A DNA stretch of 20,257 bases, taken from contig JAILQN010000088.1 in NCBI GenBank assembly GCA_024699005.1, positions 1 to 20,257 of the forward strand. Direction: 5' to 3'. Both the position numbers and the translations under genes were made by a program. Every line of letters begins with the position of its first letter. Within the stretch, counting starts at the first letter, position 1. Of this stretch, positions 1 through 9,117 are shown in pieces. A model generated the notes under the pieces. The model worked only from the letters and a program-made list of their open reading frames with translations, was not told the DNA's origin and ran no database searches. This stretch comes from Clostridia bacterium (GTDB lineage: Bacteria; Bacillota_A; Clostridia; Oscillospirales; Acutalibacteraceae).

Positions 1-82
1 TTTTTCTTATACTTTTTCCTTCTGCCAAAAGTTCTTGTAGATATTTTCTTTCATTCAGTGTAAAATGTGTATAGGATCTCAT
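1..82 (-). CDS. IS30-family transposase, N-terminal fragment (runs off the window)
   Basis: Reading leftwards from ATG at 82-80, the sequence encodes MRSYTHFTLNERKYLQELL and then AEGKSIRK before leaving the window. This is the usual start of IS30-family transposases (a T-x-x-ER-x-x-L...L-x-x-G-x-S-x-R-x-IA helix-turn-helix that binds the element ends). A GGAGG ribosome site (88-92 on this strand) lies 5 bases before the start, which fixes it. Only about 27 codons are visible, so whether the gene is intact, and the DDE catalytic domain, cannot be judged. The family call rests on the N-terminal pattern alone, but that pattern is distinctive. Confidence 0.8.
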   Translation of the reverse strand, partial: MRSYTHFTLNERKYLQELLAEGKSIRK

Positions 83-144
83 AATTTCCTCCGTGTATTG
101 TTTTTGTGGTTATTAACATTTTACACCTTGGTCTTTATGAGATC
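58..144 (-). promoter_or_regulatory. Transposase leader with two interleaved complementary pairs around the start codon
   Basis: Two perfect complementary pairs are present. GATCTCATAA (75-84) pairs with TTATGAGATC (135-144), and the 75-84 copy contains the transposase start codon. GTGTAAAATGT (58-68) pairs with ACATTTTACAC (116-126). In the leftward mRNA the order is 144-135, 126-116, 84-75, 68-58, so the helices interleave as in an H-type pseudoknot, or form two alternative hairpins, with the GGAGG site in the loop. Sequestering the start region in longer transcripts is a known theme of IS10 and IS50; its use here is inference. Confidence 0.5.
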
Positions 145-189
145 TACTTTTTTTTATCTTCTGTTGCACTTCATATGATAACCTATCTA

Positions 190-242
190 CCTCCCCTTGG
201 CAGGGGAGGCTTGTACGGTTATCGCGCTTCGCGCGATTTTTT
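190..242 (+). repeat. Two small hairpins, the second terminator-like
   Basis: CCTCCCCT-TGGC-AGGGGAGG (190-209) is a perfect 8-bp hairpin. ATCGCGC-TTC-GCGCGAT (221-237) is a perfect 7-bp hairpin running into six T residues, so it could end transcription on the plus strand. There is no plus-strand gene upstream inside the window for it to serve. Both resemble dispersed intergenic hairpins rather than gene-specific signals. Confidence 0.45.
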
Positions 243-249
243 ATTCGCT

Positions 250-393
250 CTTCACGGAAAGTTGGGGGATTTTCAAGAAATAACTCATTATATGTAATCA
301 GTATAACATCTTATCGGTAATCATCGCGTCAGCGATGGACACAATTCAAGTCTTTTTTTTGCGCAATCTTAATCCCCCCAACTTTCCGTGAAG
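250..393. repeat. MITE-like segment with 22/23-bp terminal inverted repeats
   Basis: CTTCACGGAAAGTTGGGGG followed by ATT (250-271) is repeated in inverted orientation at 371-393, the only difference being five versus six G residues. The arms enclose about 100 bp with no credible reading frame. A further hairpin, CATCGC-GTCA-GCGATG, lies inside. Sequence related to the left arm recurs at 16047-16090. The gene-free span 83-477 therefore holds the IS end, these repeats and the terminator at 411-444. Confidence 0.55.
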
Positions 394-410
394 AACCTTT
401 TTATTTGTGC

Positions 411-444
411 TGAAAACAAAATCGCCGCGGTATTATCCGCGGCG
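411..444 (-). terminator. Intrinsic terminator after the DHHW gene
   Basis: On the minus strand CGCCGCGG-ATAATA-CCGCGGCG forms a perfect 8-bp GC stem followed by ATTTTGTTTT. It begins 33 bases after the stop codon of the gene ending at 478 and probably ends the minus-strand unit of surface-protein genes. Confidence 0.85.
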
Positions 445-477
445 GTTTGTATCGTTATATGAGAATAATAAGTTTTA

Positions 478-1845
478 TTACCGGAAAACAACCTGAACGG
501 AAACAGACGAGGCGTCGACTTCGCCCTCGATATAAAGACAGAAGCCGGGGATACCGCTGTTCCTGCCGATGCCGGTGATCTCCGTTTCGCACGAAGTAAA
601 AGCCTCATACGTTTTGCCTGCGACCGTGATATAAAACACCGCGGGGACGTCGGCGGGGTATCCGCCTGTCATATATCCGCAGATACAGGTGAAGCGTCCG
701 GTTTTTTCCGTTATTATATTGACCTCGTCAGTGCCGGGCTCGACGGCGTCCGATGGCGGAACGGCCTCCGGAGCCGGTATCCGGGGCGCCTGCTCGTAGA
801 AGCGCGGCAGATTCCTTTCGCCCATCTCGATGACTACGGCGTCGTAATCGCCGGCGGCGGTCAGATCGTATGGCAGCAGGCGGGAGAACTGCGCTTTGCC
901 GAAGGTCTCCGCCATAAACGGGATCAGAGCTTCACCGAAGGAGTCGCGGAACATAAGCAGAGCACCGTTTACCCCGTCACAGACGGTGTCTATGATATAG
1001 TCGTCGAGCCCCATATAAGCGCCCTGCGTCGTGTATGTGAAGTCGCAGTCCGGGTAGTATGCGTAATCAGGCGGCACATCGCCGGGATAGAGCATCTGCG
1101 CAAGGTCGCCCTCATGGTCAGGGCGCTTGTCCCAGGTGACGGAGTCGAAAATGTCCCGTCTGCCGTTGTCCGGGAGCATATTCACAAGGGCGTTTCTCGC
1201 AGCCATCGCGCCGATGGCGTTCCAGTGGGAGTCCGTTTTGTAATAGACCGGCTCTGTGATCGACTCTTTGACTGCCTGCAACGTTGCGATAAGATCGCAG
1301 TATATGCCGTCACCCTCAAGTTCGGCTTTCAGCCGTTCGGTGTTGTTCGGGGTTGAAGCCGGAATATAGTTTTTCGGCATGGACTCCGGGTAGATCGTGG
1401 GCTTGTCCGGCGCCATCGTGAACACGAAGTCCGCTCCGTTTGCATCGCACCAGGCGTTAAGCAGCCGGATATTATGGGCGACGTTTCTGATAGCGGTATC
1501 TGATAACATCTCGGTATGCAGATAATCGTCCGCAGTAGGCGTATAATAAAGCATTCCGTCCGAGCCCAGGATGACGTCGGCGTCGCTTGACGTGTGCAGG
1601 ACTTTTGCGAGTATCTTGCTGCGTGCTGTCACAAGCTGCGCGCGCAGAGCAAAATGCTCCGAAAACCAGGTGTCGAATTCGCGGAAAAACTCAAAGTTGT
1701 ATTTGCCGTCCTCAATAAATGCGGGGAACCGCGAGAGCTGTTCCTTTGTGCTGCCGGCGCGCAGTACCGGAGCCAGCGCCGCCGGAAGAGCGCAGACAAG
1801 TATGAAGAAGACGATAAAGATGCGGAGAGGGATGGATTTTTTCAT
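478..1845 (-). CDS. DHHW-family (AlgJ/AlgX-like) polysaccharide O-acetylation protein
   Basis: The 455-residue product starts with a hydrophobic signal or anchor segment (residues about 7-29) and continues as an extracytoplasmic SGNH-hydrolase-like domain. Visible signature residues are D205-S-H207-W in YYKTDSHWN and S302 in MFRDSFGEA, matching the Asp/His pair and Ser of AlgJ/AlgX-type acetyltransferases. In that system the membrane MBOAT protein passes acetyl groups across the membrane and the SGNH partner places them on a polysaccharide. The MBOAT gene lies directly upstream, 88 bp away, which supports the pairing. No strong ribosome site precedes the ATG at 1845. The gap contains a GTTCAG/CTGAAC stem and the 12-bp palindrome CTGCCGCGGCAG. 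The polysaccharide substrate is unknown. Confidence 0.85.
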   Translation of the reverse strand: MKKSIPLRIFIVFFILVCALPAALAPVLRAGSTKEQLSRFPAFIEDGKYNFEFFREFDTWFSEHFALRAQLVTARSKILAKVLHTSSDADVILGSDGMLYYTPTADDYLHTEMLSDTAIRNVAHNIRLLNAWCDANGADFVFTMAPDKPTIYPESMPKNYIPASTPNNTERLKAELEGDGIYCDLIATLQAVKESITEPVYYKTDSHWNAIGAMAARNALVNMLPDNGRRDIFDSVTWDKRPDHEGDLAQMLYPGDVPPDYAYYPDCDFTYTTQGAYMGLDDYIIDTVCDGVNGALLMFRDSFGEALIPFMAETFGKAQFSRLLPYDLTAAGDYDAVVIEMGERNLPRFYEQAPRIPAPEAVPPSDAVEPGTDEVNIITEKTGRFTCICGYMTGGYPADVPAVFYITVAGKTYEAFTSCETEITGIGRNSGIPGFCLYIEGEVDASSVSVQVVFR

Positions 1846-1933
1846 GTTTTTATCAGTTCAGAGTCTGTTGATACTGAACAGCTCAAATCTCTGCTTCGGG
1901 CAACTATGAACCCGGAACTGCCGCGGCAGCGGC

Positions 1934-3355
1934 TCAGAACCTGAAATATATGAACGGATTATATGACGTTGACGCCAGTTTAAGTATGCACAGTATCAGA
2001 AGGCCCGCCGCGCCGACATAAGAGATGATATTCACGCATTTCGCGGCTTTCTCCGATTTCGCAGCGACCGTATTCAAGACGTACCTGACCGTCGGGCGTG
2101 AATTGAGCGAGGCGATGATGAGCAGGAAAACGAACGCGGGACTCAGCTGAGCCGCGGCGAGCGAAAGTGACTCCGCCGTGATCGTAGCCGGATTGAACAT
2201 CCTGCCGATGAACCTGACGGCGAAGGAGATGTTCTCCGCACGGAAGAATACGGTGGACACCGTCAGGAACAGTTTCGTATATACGTAGCCGAAAGCCCTT
2301 CTGACGCCGTGCAGATTTTTGAAGTACTCTTTGTTGAGCCCTTCGAGGCATATCATTATGCCGTTGACTATTCCCCAGGCGACGAAGGTCATGCCGGCGC
2401 CGTGCCACAGTCCTGTCAGGAAAAACACGACCATCTTGTTGAATACTTCGCGCTTTTTTCCTTTCCTCGATCCGCCGAGGGGGATATATACGTATTCGCC
2501 GAACCAGGAACCGATGGAGATATTCCATCTGCGCCAGAATTCGCCGGTGCTGCAGGAGATATAGGGGTAGTCGAAGTTCTTTTTGAATTCGAACCCGAAC
2601 ATTTTGCCCAGGCCTATCGCCATATTGCTGTAGCCGCCGAAGTCAAAATAGATCTGCAGGGGGAACACCAGAGCTCCGAGCCATGCCAGCGGCATACCGA
2701 CAGTGTCTATATCCAGCGAATAAACGTAATCCGCGACCACCGCCATCGCGTTGGCAAGTATCAGCTTTTCGCCGAGACCCACTATGAAGCGTTTTACGCC
2801 CAGCGCCGTGTTCTCTGCGGTTATTTCTCGGTGATCTATCTGCTCCGCAACGTCGTGATACTTGACTATCGGACCGGCGATCAGCTGCGGGAAGAAAGTA
2901 ATATACAGCGCGATCTTGAACGGATTGCGCTGTATGTTTGTCGGATCGCGGTAAGCGTCGATCACGTAGCTCATTGCCTGGAAGGTATAAAACGATATGC
3001 CTACAGGCAGGGCGATATGAGGTACGGGAAGGTTCACGCCGGGTATCAGGTTGACAGTCTCCGCGGCGAAACCGGCGTATTTGAACACGCCCAGAAGAGC
3101 AAGATTGCATATGACGGATATTACAAGGATCGGTTTTCTCGCCTTGTTTTCCGCTCCCATGCCGAGGCCGAACAGGTAGTTCATCACCACAGACACGAGC
3201 ATCAGCGCTATCGCTTTAGGCTCTCCGTAGGCGTAAAAGAATAAACTGAAAACGAGCAAGAGGGCGTTTCTTGCTCTGTGTGAGGGGATTATTCTGTAGA
3301 GTATGAATACCGTCGGCAGGAATATGAACAGGAACGCCGCGCTGCTGAATACCAT
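1934..3355 (-). CDS. MBOAT-family O-acyltransferase (AlgI/DltB type)
   Basis: This 473-residue polytopic membrane protein is nearly full length for AlgI-type acyltransferases. Family marks in order are YAYGEPKAIALML near residue 41, FKYAGF near 91, SFYTFQAMSYVID near 121, FFPQLIAGPIV near 154, YFDFGGYSNMAIGLG near 236, EFWRRWNIS near 272, and TGLWHG with the likely catalytic H318. It probably moves acetyl groups from a cytoplasmic donor to the outer side of the membrane for the DHHW protein encoded next. The ATG at 3355 opens with MVFSS, the usual start of this family, although its ribosome site is weak. Acetylation of a wall or capsule polymer is inferred from the family. Confidence 0.92.
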   Translation of the reverse strand: MVFSSAAFLFIFLPTVFILYRIIPSHRARNALLLVFSLFFYAYGEPKAIALMLVSVVMNYLFGLGMGAENKARKPILVISVICNLALLGVFKYAGFAAETVNLIPGVNLPVPHIALPVGISFYTFQAMSYVIDAYRDPTNIQRNPFKIALYITFFPQLIAGPIVKYHDVAEQIDHREITAENTALGVKRFIVGLGEKLILANAMAVVADYVYSLDIDTVGMPLAWLGALVFPLQIYFDFGGYSNMAIGLGKMFGFEFKKNFDYPYISCSTGEFWRRWNISIGSWFGEYVYIPLGGSRKGKKREVFNKMVVFFLTGLWHGAGMTFVAWGIVNGIMICLEGLNKEYFKNLHGVRRAFGYVYTKLFLTVSTVFFRAENISFAVRFIGRMFNPATITAESLSLAAAQLSPAFVFLLIIASLNSRPTVRYVLNTVAAKSEKAAKCVNIISYVGAAGLLILCILKLASTSYNPFIYFRF

Positions 3356-3380
3356 ATGAGCTTTGAATTCTGAGCTTTGG

Positions 3381-3428
3381 GATCGGGTGACAGGTCTTGT
3401 GCTGCTGCATGCCGGCTGTCACCTGATC
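3381..3428 (-). promoter_or_regulatory. 13-bp stem hairpin just upstream of the MBOAT gene
   Basis: GATCGGGTGACAG (3381-3393) is the inverted complement of CTGTCACCTGATC (3416-3428) with one mismatch, around a 22-base loop. It lies between the lipoprotein stop codon (3449) and the MBOAT start (3355). No T-run follows on either side, so it is not a typical intrinsic terminator. It could stabilise or process the mRNA between the two genes. Confidence 0.5.
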
Positions 3429-3448
3429 TGAGCGTATATTATATAATA

Positions 3449-4303
3449 CTAATCGTCTTTTGCCCGCAGGCTTATTCCCGTGATGACGCCGTTTGAATTG
3501 ACGGAGATCATCATACAGTAGGGTTTATCCTGGTTGTAGATGAGCATATCCTGATTATTTACATCCGGCGTGCCGTAGAGCTGTCTGGCAGACTGAACGC
3601 TGTCGCCAACGCTGAGGCCTTCAGGCGTAGAGTAGGTGTTGTCTTTGATATCCACTTCATAGATGATCTCTTCGGGATCAAGGGCCGTGTAAACAATAAT
3701 ATTTGCGGACGCATTATCGCCGTAAGTATAAACCGATCCGGGCTTGAGATTTGTGCAGCCCTGAGCCTTGGCAGTGTTGTACAGGGTGTTTGTTGCTTCC
3801 AAGGCGTTCAGCAGTTCATTACTGGATACGTATCTGTTTGCCGACGATATATTTTTCCACGCGGTCTGCACGGCGCTCAGAGTTTTTGCGGTAGTTGTCT
3901 CCGGCGCCTTTGTAGTCGGAGCAGCGGTGGTCGGTGCAGTTGTTGTCGGAGCGGCGGTGGTCGGAGCCGCTGTGGAAGACGCAGCAGTAGTGGGCGCCGC
4001 CGTTGTCGAAGCAGGCGCTGTCGTTGTCGTCAATGCAGTGGAAGACTCAGACACGGTCGCGGAGGTCGCCTCCGCCGTCGTCGGTACCGCAGACGCCGAG
4101 GTCGCTTCTGTCCCGGCGGTATTGTAAATGCGCACGGTCCGGCTTTCTTCCTCGCCGTTTCCTACAACGCGGTTAAGGTCTATAACAATGCTCTCTGCGG
4201 CGTCGGTGGTCGTCTCCCCGTCGTCCGTTTTTGTGCAGGCGGCAAAGAGCGAGGCGATAAGCAGAAACGCCATACACAGGGAAATAAGCTGTTTTGTTTT
4301 CAT
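3449..4303 (-). CDS. Lipoprotein with Thr/Ala/Pro-rich linker and a small C-terminal domain
   Basis: The 284-residue product has a lipoprotein signal ending ASLFAAC, so C23 is the likely lipidated residue at the outer membrane face. A low-complexity linker (residues about 65-142) is built from TTAAP-like repeats, of the kind that spans the wall and is often glycosylated. The C-terminal domain ends with EGLSVGDSVQSARQLYGTP and then MISVNSNGVITGISL, a pattern like the GDS...YG.P...G.V..I layout of DUF4309-type small extracellular domains; that resemblance is weak. The ribosome site GAGGGG lies 11 bases from the ATG inside a small hairpin (GATAAAC 4309-4315 / GTTTATC 4326-4332), which may temper translation. 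The function is unknown; it lies between two other surface-protein genes. Confidence 0.8.
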   Translation of the reverse strand: MKTKQLISLCMAFLLIASLFAACTKTDDGETTTDAAESIVIDLNRVVGNGEEESRTVRIYNTAGTEATSASAVPTTAEATSATVSESSTALTTTTAPASTTAAPTTAASSTAAPTTAAPTTTAPTTAAPTTKAPETTTAKTLSAVQTAWKNISSANRYVSSNELLNALEATNTLYNTAKAQGCTNLKPGSVYTYGDNASANIIVYTALDPEEIIYEVDIKDNTYSTPEGLSVGDSVQSARQLYGTPDVNNQDMLIYNQDKPYCMMISVNSNGVITGISLRAKDD

Positions 4304-4378
4304 GATATGATAAACCCCTCTGTAAGTTTATCAGGAGCAGAAGCAACGGGCAAAAACCTGTTGCCTGCAGCCTGTTTC

Positions 4379-5863
4379 CTATCTGAATACCGGATAGATA
4401 TACTCTCCGAAGGTATAGCCGTCTATACCCTCGTAACGGTTGTTGATGATGCACGCTTTCTTCAGGTAGTCGTCGGTCACGTCGTAATAGCCGTTGCAGG
4501 CATCGCAGTTGGTCCATTCGCCGTCGATCTTTATCTGATTCCAGTAATGCTCGGAATCGTAATGACCCGTGCCGTGCACGATACGGTTCTCTATGCCCAT
4601 GGCGTCAAACAGAATGGCGCATTCCGCAGCATAGTAGTAGCAGATCGCGGCGGTGTTGTCAAACGCGTAGGATGCAAAATGAGTCCAGCCTTTTTTCTCG
4701 ATCTGAGCGTGGGAGTATAACGCGCCGTTTTCGACTTTATATGTAAAAACGTGGCGTTTTTTGACATATTCGTAAACGTCTTTCGGCGTTTTCAGATCGT
4801 TTTTCTTTATTACCTGCTGAGCGCGCTTGTAGATATCGGAGTTCAGGGTCTCGGCCGGCGGAGTATACTTTTCCGGTTCCGGATCAAGGTCGCCTCCGAT
4901 GACCGCCTTGCCGTCAGGTCCGAAGAAATAATCCCCGATCATTTCGTTTTCCGCCATGATAAAGGTATCCGGATAGAAGTAATACAGATCGTCGCCAAAC
5001 CAGGTAAGACCGGATGCGGCGGCGTTGTCCGCGCCGAAATAGTACGTATTTCCGTCGATTGTTTTGAATTCTTCACACGCGGCGACGCCTTCAGCGTCAA
5101 AGAAATAAAGCGAGCCGTCTATGGTCGTAAGACCGGTCGCAGCCTTGCCGTCCGGGTGGAAGTAATAGGTCCTGCCTCTCAGATCGATCCAGCCGTCGGC
5201 GAACATCTCACCGTTGTCGGTGTAAAAACGGATCGCGCCGTTCTCTTTGACGATCCCGGTCTTTTTCTCGATCCCGTTTACGAAATTGCGGGTCTGTCCC
5301 TGATATGCCTCGGTTCCGGTGAACAGAGAGCCGTCGGCGCGGAAATAATACAGTTTGCCGTTTACTGTCGTTATTATGGTGAGAGCCTCGGCGGTCTTCG
5401 GATCGAAATAATATCTTTTGCCGTCCGCCTCGTAAAGGCCGGACGCGATGGAGCCGTATTCGGTAAATGCGTAGACCTTGCCGTTGTCGCCGGTATATAA
5501 GCCCGAAGGACGGTTGTTGTCGGCATCGGTATAGATATTGTCCAGTTTTGCGGTATATCTGAGCGCGATCCTGGCGTCGGCGGCGTCGAGAACGCCGTCG
5601 CCCGAGATGTCAAAATACTCAGGCTGCGCGAAATCCTCCAGCTTGGCGGACAGTCTCAGGATATAGCGTGCGTCGCCGGCGTCGAAATTGCCGTCGCCGT
5701 TGGTGTCGGCAAAGACGTCGGTCAGAGCGTACTCCGTGCCGCCGAGCGTGATCTTCTGATCGAGACGGGTAAAAGTAACTGTGGGCTCCGCGGCTTGCGC
5801 GCATATAAGAAGAGCCGCCGCCAGAACAGCGGTCAATAACATGCTGATTAAGATTTTTTTCAT
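4379..5863 (-). CDS. Secreted dockerin, cell-wall-binding-repeat and transglutaminase-like protein
   Basis: The start at 5863 (MKKILISML) is chosen over the upstream ATG at 5899 because AGGAGG (5872-5877) sits 8 bases before it. The 494-residue protein has a signal peptide (1-25). Two dockerin-type calcium loops follow, DTNGDGNFDAGDA (53-65) and DISGDGVLDAADA (85-97). About seven to nine YYF..DG/GL repeats of the choline/glucan-binding type cover residues 119-325. The C-terminal domain (about 340-494) has C408 (AAICYYYA), H439 (EHYWNQI) and D454 (TNCDAC), spaced like a transglutaminase-like Cys-His-Asp triad. Dockerins normally bind cohesins, so it may dock to a surface scaffold. Whether the last domain is a protease, a cross-linker or inactive cannot be told. 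Confidence 0.85.
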   Translation of the reverse strand: MKKILISMLLTAVLAAALLICAQAAEPTVTFTRLDQKITLGGTEYALTDVFADTNGDGNFDAGDARYILRLSAKLEDFAQPEYFDISGDGVLDAADARIALRYTAKLDNIYTDADNNRPSGLYTGDNGKVYAFTEYGSIASGLYEADGKRYYFDPKTAEALTIITTVNGKLYYFRADGSLFTGTEAYQGQTRNFVNGIEKKTGIVKENGAIRFYTDNGEMFADGWIDLRGRTYYFHPDGKAATGLTTIDGSLYFFDAEGVAACEEFKTIDGNTYYFGADNAAASGLTWFGDDLYYFYPDTFIMAENEMIGDYFFGPDGKAVIGGDLDPEPEKYTPPAETLNSDIYKRAQQVIKKNDLKTPKDVYEYVKKRHVFTYKVENGALYSHAQIEKKGWTHFASYAFDNTAAICYYYAAECAILFDAMGIENRIVHGTGHYDSEHYWNQIKIDGEWTNCDACNGYYDVTDDYLKKACIINNRYEGIDGYTFGEYIYPVFR

Positions 5864-5889
5864 TGTCTTTGCCTCCTGAAACAGAAGTG

Positions 5890-5918
5890 ATTTTAACACA
5901 TATATATTGTTATGTCAA
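5890..5918 (-). promoter_or_regulatory. Promoter of the dockerin-protein gene
   Basis: On the minus strand TTGACA (5918-5913) is followed after exactly 17 bases by TAAAAT (5895-5890), a housekeeping sigma-factor promoter. Transcription should begin near 5883, about 20 bases before the ATG at 5863, and probably covers the downstream lipoprotein, MBOAT and DHHW genes. Confidence 0.75.
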
Positions 5919-5933
5919 TGAGTTCGGGATAAA

Positions 5934-6080
5934 GTTCCAAGTTCCGAGTTCCGAGTTCCAAGTTCCGAGTTCCGAGTTCCAAGTTCCAAGTTCCGAGTTC
6001 CAAGTTCCGAGTTCCAAGTTCCGAGTTCCAAGTTCAAAGTTCTGAGTTCCAAGTTCTAAGCTCTAAGTTCCAGGTTCCCA
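5934..6080. repeat. Heptad array A: 21 units of GTTCCRA
   Basis: Twenty-one consecutive 7-bp units run without interruption. The first 14 are GTTCCAA or GTTCCGA; later units drift (GTTCAAA, GTTCTGA, GTTCTAA, GCTCTAA, GTTCCAG, GTTCCCA). The array fills almost all the space between the dockerin promoter and the stop codon of the radical SAM gene at 6091. It has no inverted partner nearby. The decay of units toward 6080 suggests that end is older. Confidence 0.95.
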
Positions 6081-6090
6081 AGGGAGGGGC

Positions 6091-8910
<2,820 letters not shown>

Positions 8911-8949
8911 TGATTACAAAACTGTAATATTTTATAGTAAAATTCATTA

Positions 8950-8978
8950 TTGACATTCGCGGAAATGCGCTGTATACT
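8950..8978 (+). promoter_or_regulatory. Consensus plus-strand promoter in the gap between two minus-strand genes
   Basis: TTGACA (8950-8955), 17 bases, then TATACT (8973-8978). Transcription should begin near 8985. No plus-strand protein gene lies downstream before 12409, so it most likely drives the small RNA ended by the terminator at 9066-9110. The 18 bases at 8935-8952 (TAGTAAAATTCATTATTG) closely match the operator-like sites near 16757. Confidence 0.75.
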
Positions 8979-8984
8979 GTAAAC

Positions 8985-9110
8985 GAAGAAAAGAGACGGC
9001 ACTACATATTGTTTTTTCTTCTCTGATCAGTCAATCTTCTTTTTCATATAAAAACAATCCTTGAGAAAACAGCAGGCGGCGAGAGTCGCCTGTTGTTTTC
9101 GCTTTTTTTT
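8985..9110 (+). ncRNA. Candidate small RNA, about 125 nt
   Basis: This unit has a consensus promoter just upstream and a strong intrinsic terminator at its end, and contains no ATG in any plus-strand frame. Its 5' end can fold as GAAGAAAAGA (8985-8994) with TTTTTTCTTC (9012-9021), followed by a mostly single-stranded middle and the terminator stem. It stands between the radical SAM gene and the metallophosphoesterase gene, both on the other strand. It does not match a known RNA family that I recognise (not 6S, tmRNA, SRP or RNase P). Its expression is inferred. Confidence 0.55.
9066..9110 (+). terminator. Intrinsic terminator of the candidate small RNA
   Basis: AAAACAGCAGGCG (9066-9078) pairs with CGCCTGTTGTTTT (9087-9099), a 13-bp stem with one G-U pair, followed by CGC and eight T residues. 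The T-run orients it to the plus strand. Read from the other side it may also slow transcription leaving the metallophosphoesterase gene. Confidence 0.85.
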
Positions 9111-9117
9111 GGTATAT

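Larger units (their letters stand above)
1..180 (-). mobile_element. 5' end of an IS30-family insertion sequence
   Basis: The transposase start lies about 80-100 bp inside what should be the element's end. The sequence around 160-180 (TGTTGCACTTCATATGATAA) resembles the terminal inverted repeats of IS30-family elements, which often carry a GTTGCACTT-type core. The other end is outside the window, so the boundary is a guess to within about 20 bp and no target duplication can be checked. Confidence 0.5.

Noticed and set aside
2309..3244. 311-codon open frame on the plus strand
   Set aside because: It is wholly antisense to the MBOAT gene, whose motifs are unmistakable; the frame is open because of GC-rich codon use.
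5934..6080. CRISPR or a protein-coding repeat (frame encoding FQVPSSE units on the plus strand)
   Set aside because: Units are contiguous 7-mers without spacers. The plus-strand frame is a product of the repeat, with no ribosome site and no real C-terminus.
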